From NCBI GenBank assembly GCA_903850425.1, contig CAINLR010000017.1:105074-169073 (forward strand): DNA of 64,000 nt, in the 5' to 3' direction. Position numbers and translations under genes: made by a program. The DNA comes from an uncultured Verrucomicrobia subdivision 3 bacterium. GTDB lineage: Bacteria; Verrucomicrobiota; Verrucomicrobiia; Limisphaerales; UBA11358. The notes under the pieces were generated by a model. That model was not told where the DNA came from. It saw only the letters and a program-made list of their open reading frames with translations, and did no database searches. Below are positions 38,779 to 46,875 of the stretch, in pieces (position 1 is the stretch's first letter; every line of letters starts with the position of its first letter).

Positions 38779-40149
38779 TTATTTCTCACGCACGTCGGCG
38801 CAGGTTGCACCGTAAGAACAAACCACCACCGGTAATGAGGTTACCCCAGTAATTCGGTTTAAGAAATCCGACGCAGAACAAATCGGTTCTGCACAGTATT
38901 CCGGAAGGGCGGTTTGGAGCAGGTGCGTCAACGAAAGTTGATGGCCTAAATCCCTACTGGCTGCCAAAGCAAGCCGTTCTGCATATCGCGGCCTTTGTAA
39001 CGAAGGAGACGTGACGGAATAACGTTCGCACCACTTCAATGAAAGACCGCGCTGGAAAATATCCAGATGACTGACCAACAAACCGGTCAATTGACCTGCG
39101 GCTTCCAGCGCGTAGCGCAGCAGCAGAGCGTCGGGATGTCCACGCCGGAAATGGCCCTGCCAACCACTACTACTGTTGTGCGGTTCGGGGAGCAGATCGT
39201 CAAGGGATTCATCATGAGTCGGCAAAGGTCCGGCACCATGTCGGGTGAGGAAGGTGCGCATGACCCCGTAATGTTCGATCATGGACTCAATTCCAAAACG
39301 CGCTGCCAGCCCATCGACAGCCGCAGTGTTGATCGAACTCCAAGTCGTATGTGGATGAAAGCCTCGCCACTCATCAAGCAGCACTCCTTGAGCCCCTTCG
39401 AACAGGACACAACCGTCGTGCCTTAACTGATTACGGATCGTTTCGAATGCTGCCGGCGGACAATGGCGAGCCAGAGCTCGGGCGCTGGTCAGCCATTTTG
39501 CAGCCAAGGTTTCATCCTGCAGCATCTGAAATTCCGGGTTGAACCCGCCGCCGCTTCCGTTCGAGCATTGTGGCAAAAACTCGGCCAATAGCGTCTCTCT
39601 GATCGACTGAAGCTGGTCGAGCAGTGCCTCAGCTTCAGCCGTGGTGGCTGGTCGCAAGTCCGCATAACGGAGTTTCTGCGCTGGATGGTCCAGTGCGTGA
39701 CGAACCGTTTCACCCACGCCCACACCGCAAGTGCCATGGGCAGCTGCGCCGCGTAGAACTTCGCGCAACCGGCCCGCAGCTTGATGAAAGGGCGTGGTGA
39801 TTCGGCATTGCCCGTCGATTGTCAGGCGCGCGAGCGCATCGGTCACACCAGCTCTGCCGAGAACCTCGGCTTCGACCAGCAGAGCGGTCGGATGCACGAT
39901 CATTGGGTCAACCAACAACGTGCGCACACCCGGCGAGAAAGTGCCCGCTCCAAACTGTGAAAAGGTGTGGTGACGCGCTGGTAAGTTCGGGCTCGCTGGA
40001 GTTATCACATTATGACCAGCTTGGGCGCCGCCATTAAAGCGAACGACGGTATGTGCTCCCCAGCGCTGCGTCAGCGCGTCAATGAAATGCCCCTTGCCAC
40101 AATCGCCGAAACCAAGCCCCAGCACGGAAGCGTATCGCGTCGTGCGCAT
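38779..40149 (-). CDS. Divergent adenylosuccinate synthetase-like (PurA paralogue)
   Basis: 456 aa, close to PurA length. Core features: P-loop-like GFGDCGKGHFID (15-24; D16 matches the PurA catalytic Asp, with the next Glu replaced by Cys), GGAQAGHNV (40-48; catalytic His 46), HGTCGVGVGE (139-147; where PurA has T-x-RGIGP), LFEGAQGVLLDEW (249-261) and TRHGAGPLPT (302-311). The TTGRxRR aspartate-binding loop is replaced by SSSGWQGHFRRGHPD (326-340). GTP and a purine nucleotide are probably bound, but the amino-acid donor may differ or be absent (inference). It is last in an operon, 12 nt after the vWA gene. It is unlikely to be the housekeeping PurA. Phage-type PurZ is an alternative relative, but PurZ lacks the Asp kept here. 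Confidence 0.8.
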   Translation of the reverse strand: MRTTRYASVLGLGFGDCGKGHFIDALTQRWGAHTVVRFNGGAQAGHNVITPASPNLPARHHTFSQFGAGTFSPGVRTLLVDPMIVHPTALLVEAEVLGRAGVTDALARLTIDGQCRITTPFHQAAGRLREVLRGAAAHGTCGVGVGETVRHALDHPAQKLRYADLRPATTAEAEALLDQLQSIRETLLAEFLPQCSNGSGGGFNPEFQMLQDETLAAKWLTSARALARHCPPAAFETIRNQLRHDGCVLFEGAQGVLLDEWRGFHPHTTWSSINTAAVDGLAARFGIESMIEHYGVMRTFLTRHGAGPLPTHDESLDDLLPEPHNSSSGWQGHFRRGHPDALLLRYALEAAGQLTGLLVSHLDIFQRGLSLKWCERYSVTSPSLQRPRYAERLALAASRDLGHQLSLTHLLQTALPEYCAEPICSASDFLNRITGVTSLPVVVCSYGATCADVREK

Positions 40150-40161
40150 GCAGTCGAAAGG

Positions 40162-41127
40162 TTACTCGAACAACCGTTTCCACCATTGTCCGACCGGCGG
40201 CGTGGCGGCATAGGAGGATTTGGCTTGCGGCAGTTTCAGCAGCGCGGCGTAGTCCCGCAAGGCCCGGACTGTGGATCCAACGTGTTGCCGGTCGAAACCA
40301 TTGCTCGATATGATTCCACCCAAAGTGGCGAGGTCCGGAATGAGTTTCTCGGTCAAACCCACAATCGCCGCCGCTACGGCACAGGCGTCCGCTGGTGATT
40401 CCATGCAAATGGTGTGGTTGCCGAGCAGATTCCGCCAGCGTGCCTCACACCGTTTGCCACGTGCCAGATCGGGGATCAGGAAGAAAACGTGATACGTTTC
40501 AGCGGCTGCGGCGATGACTTCCTCCAGTGGAACGTCTTCATCCAGTTTTTCTCCCACGAGCGCTTCGATGTGATGACGCGAGACAGCGGGATAAGGAATT
40601 TCGTCGCCCGTCAGGAAGAGGTAACCCTTCCTTTTCCGCTTCACCCAGTTGTCCATGTCGGTGTGCTGGGCCGCGATATAAAAAGCAAGGTCGTAACTCT
40701 CCTCGCCTGTTCCGCCACCGTGACCTTCGAGATAGCTCCAGGTCAGCCATTGGTCCATCAGTTCCGCGGTGCTTTCAAACTGTCCAACTTGCAGCGGGGC
40801 TTGGTCTGAATTGGCGTCGCCGATCGCCATGAACATTAGTTGCGGATGCGCCACGCCGCACGCGGTGAGCAACTTCATAAAATTCGGCAGCTCCTTGGTC
40901 GCCAGCAGGTGTGGTATGTCGCCCATCGAGCCGGTGACATCGAGTGCAAAGATAATGCCGAGAGAGTCCGGATGATCTTTGCTGTCGCGGCACTCACGCA
41001 CCTTGAGACCTTTAGGATTCATCAGCGCGTGACACTGTCTTTGCGCAAAAACTTCCGACCCGCCCAGGTGAGTGCGACCGGCCGTGAGGGCAGCGTGTGC
41101 CGCCGCAGAATAATTTCCGTAGCCCAT
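40162..41127 (-). CDS. vWA-domain protein of the triad
   Basis: 321 aa from ATG 41127 (MGYGNYSAAAHAALTAGRTH); the open frame reaches 41244 but overlaps the upstream gene and the extension looks non-coding. The vWA fold covers most of the length. The MIDAS motif is FALDVTGSMGD (D63, T65, S67), with GGGTGEESYDLAFY (Thr/Glu region) and YLFLTGDEIPYP (third-site Asp). Such proteins bind Mg and act as protein-interaction switches in the cytoplasm; there is no signal peptide or membrane helix. The family pairs with kinases and phosphatases in TerY-type systems. It lies 34 nt after the pseudokinase gene. Confidence 0.85.
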   Translation of the reverse strand: MGYGNYSAAAHAALTAGRTHLGGSEVFAQRQCHALMNPKGLKVRECRDSKDHPDSLGIIFALDVTGSMGDIPHLLATKELPNFMKLLTACGVAHPQLMFMAIGDANSDQAPLQVGQFESTAELMDQWLTWSYLEGHGGGTGEESYDLAFYIAAQHTDMDNWVKRKRKGYLFLTGDEIPYPAVSRHHIEALVGEKLDEDVPLEEVIAAAAETYHVFFLIPDLARGKRCEARWRNLLGNHTICMESPADACAVAAAIVGLTEKLIPDLATLGGIISSNGFDRQHVGSTVRALRDYAALLKLPQAKSSYAATPPVGQWWKRLFE

Positions 41128-41161
41128 ATATTTTTGTTGGTTAGAGTTTTTTGTAAAAGCG

Positions 41162-42106
41162 TCAAATTTTAAGCGGCACAAACGCCGGCGGGCCGAACGC
41201 CGCGTTGGCTTGGGCTCGCAGCAATCCATCCAAACTTTCAGCACCGTGGGAATGGCAAAATTCTTGTTCCATGCTGGCCGTGGTTATCAGTTGAGCCAAG
41301 GCCCCAGGAACGCTGTCCGGCAAATTGCGATCACCAGCTCCGCACAATAATATCTGCACCACCCGGGCACTTCGACAGAGATCCAGAGCCTTTTCAGCTT
41401 GCGTCGCTCCCTTCCGGGCAGCAGCCCAACCAATGAGTCGAACGCCATGATCTTGCGGGTGAACCAAAGCATGTTCGGGCCGAACATCGCCATGACACCA
41501 TCCGTGGTTGTGAATGAAGCTTAGAACCTCCAACATGCGTCGCCAGATCCATACCGCATGCCGCGGATCGATACCAGAGGCGAAGCGCTCATTCAATGAG
41601 GCAAGGCTACCCCAGAACCCGCTTGGGTGCCGCAGCACCAGAGCCTGCTTGCCGTGGTCTCCTTCCACCGCACCAAGACCGATTACTTCCGGCAACAATT
41701 TTGAGAAATAAGCACCGGCTCCATTGGTATCAAGCTGTTGCAACTCTTCAACGATTTGCGCTTCGCGCGCGTAAAGCTCACCCGCTTTGGAAGAGGACGA
41801 AAGTTTGATGGTAACCAAGAGAGGCAGTGAATCAACGCGCCGTGCCAGATAAACTTGGGAAATTTCACCCTCACCCAGATGCTGTATTAATTGATAGCGA
41901 GCGGCGCCACACAATAGTGCGTCTAAACCACCCAATTCCCGGCGTGCCCGATTCAACGCCTGGCGAAATGAATCGCGCGTTACAATGGATTCCGTCTTGG
42001 TGATAAGCGAACCGCACGAGCCACAGTTTACCGATCTCCACCGAGCAATTCGCGGCAGCGGTGAGCCACACTGCGGACACGTCAAAGCAATCCAATTCGT
42101 TACCAT
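41162..42106 (-). CDS. Zinc-ribbon protein kinase-like protein (probable pseudokinase)
   Basis: 314 aa. N-terminal zinc ribbon with C10-x2-C13 and C28-x2-C31. From about residue 70 a protein-kinase fold: glycine loop LGEGEISQVYLAR, the ATP-site Lys in LLVTIKLSS, and a catalytic-loop equivalent CHGDVRPEHALVHPQD. The catalytic Asp (HGD) is kept, but the usual Asn is His, and the Mg-binding DFG is LIGWA, so catalysis is doubtful. The C-terminal about 60 residues are helical. No transmembrane segment, so it is cytoplasmic. The start has GGAAG five bases upstream. It is first in the operon. An active kinase with unusual metal binding cannot be excluded. Confidence 0.8.
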   Translation of the reverse strand: MVTNWIALTCPQCGSPLPRIARWRSVNCGSCGSLITKTESIVTRDSFRQALNRARRELGGLDALLCGAARYQLIQHLGEGEISQVYLARRVDSLPLLVTIKLSSSSKAGELYAREAQIVEELQQLDTNGAGAYFSKLLPEVIGLGAVEGDHGKQALVLRHPSGFWGSLASLNERFASGIDPRHAVWIWRRMLEVLSFIHNHGWCHGDVRPEHALVHPQDHGVRLIGWAAARKGATQAEKALDLCRSARVVQILLCGAGDRNLPDSVPGALAQLITTASMEQEFCHSHGAESLDGLLRAQANAAFGPPAFVPLKI

Positions 42107-42373
42107 GCGTCTTCCAATGGTGATGTGCTATCCTCCGGAGTAATGCGTGCCGGCGAGGCATCCCCTGCATGAAGGATCGCGTAAAGACTCATGGCATTTA
42201 GGTTTATGCCCGAGGATGGTCAACCACTCCACCAAAAGCAATCTTGTTCAACACCTGAGGACGCGGAGCGGACCCTTCGCTAGAATTACGAAACTCCTCC
42301 GCGCCTACCCACGACCGCCCGCCACACCCTGAGGGCATGACGGGTGCCGGTTGATCTGCTTCCCGTTTGAGAC
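42107..42373. other. Upstream region of the triad operon
   Basis: About 270 bp with GGAGGATAG 24 bases before the kinase-like start and a CCCGT-TTGAG-ACGGG stem just before the right repeat. No gene is supported. The promoter of the triad should lie here. Confidence 0.4.
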
Positions 42374-42427
42374 GGGGGCGTGTCTGCGAACGCATACATT
42401 CAGGGTTGGTATTTGAGCTGAGCGAGC
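42374..42427. repeat. Right copy of hairpin-containing direct repeat flanking the island
   Basis: Stem TGTCTGCG-AA-CGCATACA (42381-42398; one mismatch), then TTCAGGGTTGGTATTTGAGC to GCGAGC, in the same orientation as 38207-38262. The hairpin arms differ in sequence from the left copy yet still pair. In the minus frame it gives LAQLKYQP-stop. It abuts the truncated mazF. Confidence 0.65.
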
Positions 42428-42461
42428 CGCCGACTACGGAAATATCATGCTGGCGGTCTGG

Positions 42462-42551
42462 TTAGTTAACCGAAACTGCCACGCAAGGCCGCACTTTGGC
42501 CGCCATGCCCAAATCCACCATCACCACGTCGCCGCGACTAAAGCTTTTCAT
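42462..42551 (-). pseudogene. Truncated MazF/PemK-type toxin
   Basis: 29 codons from ATG 42551: MKSFSRGDVVMVDLGMAAKV, then RPCVAVSVN and TAA. RGDVV-x-VDLG...K-x-RPC-x-V-x-S is the N-terminal strand pair of MazF-family ribosome-independent mRNA endonucleases. The remaining about 80 residues are missing and the sequence changes to the flanking repeat. It overlaps the antitoxin end by 14 nt, the usual arrangement for these modules. Presumably inactive. Confidence 0.7.
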
Positions 42552-42723
42552 AGTCCACGTCGGGTGCCGGCCCAAGTGTTTCCCAAGTATCCGCCACGAG
42601 GGAATTCATCGGTGATTCAGACTCGCGTTGGCGTTCGAGGAATTTCAAATAATGGAGGACTTCGCGCACCACGGGTTCGGGTTGGCGTCTGATTTCTTCA
42701 ATCAAAATTTCCTGCACACTCAT
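42538..42723 (-). CDS. Small antitoxin-like protein (DUF2281 type)
   Basis: 61 aa from ATG 42723 (MSVQEILIEEIRRQPEPVVR); a longer frame to 42765 has no support. The opening amphipathic helix followed by EVLHYLKFLERQR and a disordered acidic tail (DTWETLGPAPDVDYEKL) fits short antitoxins of the DUF2281/VapB-like kind. It would bind and neutralise the MazF-like toxin encoded next, whose gene is now truncated, so it is an orphan antitoxin. The RNase HIII gene lies 42 bp upstream. Confidence 0.65.
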   Translation of the reverse strand: MSVQEILIEEIRRQPEPVVREVLHYLKFLERQRESESPMNSLVADTWETLGPAPDVDYEKL

Positions 42724-42765
42724 GTTTTGACTATCGGCCAAAACAATTCTCTGCCAAGCGGCCAT

Positions 42766-43728
42766 TCACCGCTTCCGCCACTCCGTCTTCGGCGGCTCGG
42801 GCAAGCCTTGCGCGCGCAGCGCCGTGCGGAAATGCAGCTTGGAAATTTTCCCCAGTTCGCCTGCGCCGCGTTCCTCTACGAACTGCTTTGCCGCCGCATC
42901 CACGGCGGCAGACGCGCCTTTCGGCAGCTTCATGGCAAAATCTTTTTCCAGTTTCGCCAGGCCTTTCACAAAGGCGTCACGCGCCAGAATGGAAGCCGCC
43001 GCCACGGAGATGTCCTCTTCCGCCTTGTGCCGCTGCACGAGCTGGATTTCCTTGCCCTGCGTCATCAGCGCCTTTTCAATCACGCTCTTGCTCGCGGCAA
43101 ACTGATCGCTGATAGCCTTCACCGGCGGCGGGTTCATCTGGTAACGCTTGCCCATGAGATTCTCGATCACCCGCGCGTGGCCCCACGCGAGCAGCGTATT
43201 CACGCTCCGCATCTTCGAGTAAAGCCGGTTGTAAGCCTCGTTGCCGACCACGACGGAATCCACCACACAGCCGGGCGTGGTGCGGATGATCTCGGCGAGG
43301 TCGGAAATTTTCTTGTCGCTGGAAATATTCTTGGAATCGCGGATGCCTGCCTCTTTCCACGCACCAATGACGCTCTCGTTCACATAAACGCCGGCGATGC
43401 ACAGCGGTCCGAAGAAATCGCCCTTGCCGCTTTCGTCCACGCCGATGCGCGGCAGGAGCAGTTCGGGATTCAACACGGTTTCGTAGCCGAGCTTGGCCTG
43501 CTTGAGAATCTCCGGTTCCAAAACGAACTCGACGAATTCCGCCGTGCCCTTGCCCTGCACGACCAGCTTGCCGCTCTCGTAAAAAACGACGTTGCATTTG
43601 TCCGATTCAAACGCGAAGCGCGCATAGGGCACTTCGCGCGGCTTCCAGTTGCGCGCCTTCAAGGCAGCGAGCAGCGCCGACGATTGCTCATCGTTGAGCT
43701 TGGAAGTGTAAATGGTGAGCGGCTTCAC
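42766..43728 (-). CDS. rnhC: Ribonuclease HIII
   Basis: 320 aa from GTG 43728 (KPLTIYTSKLNDEQSSALLA); an upstream GTG at 43767 would add 13 residues. RNase HIII cleaves the RNA strand of RNA-DNA hybrids. The N-terminal TBP-like substrate-binding domain (about 1-90) precedes the catalytic domain with IGVDESGKGDFFGPL (the DEXGKG motif of HIII), IRDSKNISSDKK, the conserved HARVIENL and EEDISVAAASILARDAF (catalytic Asp). Length and motifs are normal. Cytoplasmic; monocistronic. Confidence 0.95.
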   Translation of the reverse strand: MKPLTIYTSKLNDEQSSALLAALKARNWKPREVPYARFAFESDKCNVVFYESGKLVVQGKGTAEFVEFVLEPEILKQAKLGYETVLNPELLLPRIGVDESGKGDFFGPLCIAGVYVNESVIGAWKEAGIRDSKNISSDKKISDLAEIIRTTPGCVVDSVVVGNEAYNRLYSKMRSVNTLLAWGHARVIENLMGKRYQMNPPPVKAISDQFAASKSVIEKALMTQGKEIQLVQRHKAEEDISVAAASILARDAFVKGLAKLEKDFAMKLPKGASAAVDAAAKQFVEERGAGELGKISKLHFRTALRAQGLPEPPKTEWRKR

Positions 43729-43800
43729 GGCGGGAAAATTAGCCGCAAAAAAGCGCAAAAGACACAAAAAGATTTCGGCGTGAGACTGGCGCTACCAGGT

Positions 43801-46773
43801 CTATTGCGTGCGAATGCGATAAAATTTCTGCGACTGGTTCGGCACCACGGTGACTGGCGAGGCAGTGACATTGGTCGTCCACGGGCCGGCGAGATTGGTC
43901 GCTTCGAGCAACTTCCCGTTGCCCGGCCAGCTCAGCACCAGATTGGCTCCGCTAAGTTTATTGGTCAGGGTCACGTTGTAAAACAGCCCGGTGGCGGCGC
44001 TGTAGAGCGTGGCGATTTGATTCGTGGTGAGAACTTGCTGATACATCGCCACGTCCGAAATGCTGCCACTGAAAAACCCACCGCCGGCTTGGATGCCACC
44101 GAGGCGCAGGCTGGGCGAATTGGTGCGCACACCGGTTGGCCCGATCACGGTGCTGTCGAACTTGCCGTCAATGCAGATGCTCATCGCGCCGCTGCCGGCA
44201 TCGCGCGTGACCGCGACTTGATGCCAAAGGCTGTTGTTGATGGCGGCAATTGAAGTCAGCGTGGTGTCGGGATTGCCGATGCCAAAACCAACTTTGCTGC
44301 CGACGAGCGCCACGCCGAAATCGCCCGTGGTGCCGCTCACTTCACCGTCCACCAGACCTTGGCCGTTATACCAATTGACACCACCGCCGGTCGCACTCGT
44401 GCGCAGCCAGAAGACGATGGAAAAATTCGTGCTGCCGACGAGCCGGGGAATCTGCGTGTAGGCGGTTGAACCATTATAAGTCACGATTCGATGCGGATTG
44501 CTAAAGCCTGCGCCCACCGCACCGCCAGTGGCCAAGGTGCAGCCTCCGGCATACACGCCGTTGCTTCCGCGCACCAGGTCATACGCGACCGTCCCAGAGA
44601 CTTCATTCAGCGGCCAATAGGCCACTGGATTGGCGGCGAAAGCCCAGCCCAAATAAGCACCGGGCATCGCGCTGGCCTGACTCGAATTGGTGCTTTCATT
44701 CGCCACGCCAACCGCCGACACGACGTAATAATAGGTCGAGCCGTTGGCCAATGCGGTGGCGAGAAAATTGGTGCCGGACACGCTGCCCACCGTGACATAG
44801 CCACTGCCGCTGACGCCGGATTGCTTGAGGTTGTAATTGGTCGCCCCGGCGGATGCATTCCAAGCCAATCCCACCGTCGCATTGGTCCCGGGAACGGCCG
44901 TCAGACCGGTGGGTGCTGGCACGGGAATACTCAACGGCATTCCGCTGATCGCAATGATGGCGGTGCTCTCCGAAGTTCCAGCGCCGACACGATTGGAAAA
45001 CGTGATTGACGAAATCGGTTTGGCGAGGCCAAGCGCCGCAAGGTTCACAACCGTCTGATACAGGTTTGGATTGGCCGCGCCGGGATCCTCAAAGCTCAAG
45101 CTCGCCCCCAACTTGACCCGCCCAAAACCTTGGATGGCGACATTGGTCACCGTGTTGAACCAGTCCTGACAATTGAATGCAAACACCGGGCTTCTGGTGC
45201 CGTTGGTAAAATTCAGCACGAAGGTTCCCTGCCCGCCACCATTCGCGGAAGCAGCTAGGATGCTCAGCGAGTTAAATGCGTCGGGACTGGCTAAAGTCAA
45301 AGTGCCCGATTTCGCGTAGGTATTGCCCAGCATCAACGCATCCACCGCGCCGTAGGGACCGAGCTGAAATGCTGTCGCGCTGTCGAGTTGGCTGGCGAAA
45401 ACTCCGTTCAACGGCAGCCCGCGCGTGCCGCCACTCAAGCCTTGCTGGTAGAGACAATAGTTGTTCGGGATGTCGAACGCCGTGGCTCCCGGACTCGCGG
45501 CGGTGGCGTTGTTGCTCGCCAAAATGCCGGCATTGAATCCGGTCAAGGCGATGGGCCAGTTGGCGACCGCCGTGTTCAGCGTGAAACTGCGCACCGACGT
45601 CACCCGGCTGGTATTATTGCTAAAAATTATACTTGCCGCATAAGAGCCTGGCGCCAGATTGGTCGCCACCGCTTGATTCAGGCTCACGCTCACCGGAACG
45701 GCAATTCCGGGAAACATTGACCCGGAGGGGACGGAAACCGTCAGCCAGCTCGACGTGTTAATGACGCTCCAATAAATTGTAGTCGGGCTGCCGTTGGTGA
45801 GCGTAAAAATCGTGCTCGCCGGAAAGACGCGCTGATTGTAAGCCGCGACGCCGGAAAATCCCGTGCTTGGCGTGATCCCTAGCGGGTCCACGGCTTTGTT
45901 GATGATGGCACCGTAGCTGGCGAGATCGGCAGCGCTGATAAACTCGAACTGCCAGATGAAACCACCGTTGATAACCGGCGACCAGGCGTCGAACTTGGAT
46001 GCAACCGTGGCCAGACCGTCGTTGCTCCAGTCACCGGGCGCCACTTCGAAGCCACCAAAGTAACCGTTCCAGGTCGCGGGATTGTTGCCCGCGCCGCCGT
46101 CGTAGCATTGCAGATAAACCGCATCAATCGTGCTGTTGTTAAAAACACTCTGCCAATAGCTCACGGTGTTGTAGGGGCACAGCGTGTTTTTCATTCCCAG
46201 CGAAGTGATCATGCGGTTGAACTTGGCGGCGGAAGCGGAATCGTAGGCCACCTCGTCATCGTTGCAGATGGCGTCAATGCCCAGCGTGTTCTTCAAGGTC
46301 AGAAAATTCTTGTAGAGGACGCTGTCCGTATTCGTCCCCTGCGCCGCGATCAGGGTCTTGATGTTGTTCCAGCTCTGCGCGCCGGCTCCCCCGGTGCAAA
46401 CCTCGATGCGCGTGATGGAAGTCGGGGCCACCTTCAGCGCCGCCAATCGCGCCGGCCACGCGGCATCGCCGATATAAACCCCGTTGGTGACGATCAGATA
46501 ATTGCCGTTGTAATTCAAATCGCCGTTGGCCGCGACGTCCACTACAAACAAGATGGCGGTATTAAATCCAGAATTCTTCAGCTTCGTCGTGTCACTGGCG
46601 CTCAAGGTATAAAAGTTGTCCCGACCAAAAACGGCCACCGGCGGAGCGGCCGTTGCGGTCGTTGCGGCCAAAACGCAAAGCAGCCCCACCAGCAGTGGCA
46701 AAAAGGCGGATTTACACACGCTGGCAGGGTTGAACCCAATCCACCGGCGAACGAGATAATTAACGGGCCGCAT
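43801..46773 (-). CDS. Large secreted LamG/Fn3 protein with barrel-like N-terminal domain
   Basis: 990 aa. The signal peptide is LLVGLLCVLAATTATAAPPV (about 25-45). The N-terminal about 270 residues (VFGRDNFYTLSASDTTKLKN, GIDAICNDDEVAYDSASAAK, GFIWQFEF) have the alternating helix/strand pattern of a TIM-barrel hydrolase. A DxE-like pair (NDDE) is seen but no family can be named. Then come a BACON/Ig-like stretch (about 315-420), an Fn3 domain (about 655-735, PTGLTAVPG, YYYVVSAVG) and a LamG domain (about 745-915). The C-terminus, ATNLAGPWTTN...KFYRIRTQ, matches the shared tail module. It is probably an extracellular polysaccharide-acting or binding protein (inference). Confidence 0.8.
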   Translation of the reverse strand: MRPVNYLVRRWIGFNPASVCKSAFLPLLVGLLCVLAATTATAAPPVAVFGRDNFYTLSASDTTKLKNSGFNTAILFVVDVAANGDLNYNGNYLIVTNGVYIGDAAWPARLAALKVAPTSITRIEVCTGGAGAQSWNNIKTLIAAQGTNTDSVLYKNFLTLKNTLGIDAICNDDEVAYDSASAAKFNRMITSLGMKNTLCPYNTVSYWQSVFNNSTIDAVYLQCYDGGAGNNPATWNGYFGGFEVAPGDWSNDGLATVASKFDAWSPVINGGFIWQFEFISAADLASYGAIINKAVDPLGITPSTGFSGVAAYNQRVFPASTIFTLTNGSPTTIYWSVINTSSWLTVSVPSGSMFPGIAVPVSVSLNQAVATNLAPGSYAASIIFSNNTSRVTSVRSFTLNTAVANWPIALTGFNAGILASNNATAASPGATAFDIPNNYCLYQQGLSGGTRGLPLNGVFASQLDSATAFQLGPYGAVDALMLGNTYAKSGTLTLASPDAFNSLSILAASANGGGQGTFVLNFTNGTRSPVFAFNCQDWFNTVTNVAIQGFGRVKLGASLSFEDPGAANPNLYQTVVNLAALGLAKPISSITFSNRVGAGTSESTAIIAISGMPLSIPVPAPTGLTAVPGTNATVGLAWNASAGATNYNLKQSGVSGSGYVTVGSVSGTNFLATALANGSTYYYVVSAVGVANESTNSSQASAMPGAYLGWAFAANPVAYWPLNEVSGTVAYDLVRGSNGVYAGGCTLATGGAVGAGFSNPHRIVTYNGSTAYTQIPRLVGSTNFSIVFWLRTSATGGGVNWYNGQGLVDGEVSGTTGDFGVALVGSKVGFGIGNPDTTLTSIAAINNSLWHQVAVTRDAGSGAMSICIDGKFDSTVIGPTGVRTNSPSLRLGGIQAGGGFFSGSISDVAMYQQVLTTNQIATLYSAATGLFYNVTLTNKLSGANLVLSWPGNGKLLEATNLAGPWTTNVTASPVTVVPNQSQKFYRIRTQ

Positions 46774-46875
46774 CGGCTTAGTATAGCCGCAGACGTCATC
46801 AAAGAAAGTTGCAATCTTGCTGTTCCCTCACTATTTCTGATTTCCACTTCCGGTTTGCGCCCTAAACTGTGGGCG

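Noticed and set aside
42628..44253. 541-codon plus-strand frame
   Set aside because: Antisense shadow of RNase HIII and the LamG gene; His/Arg-rich with no motifs.
46108..46875. Long N-terminal extension of the mutY frame
   Set aside because: It is antisense to the LamG protein gene, has no MutY-like sequence and is preceded by a better ATG at 46876.
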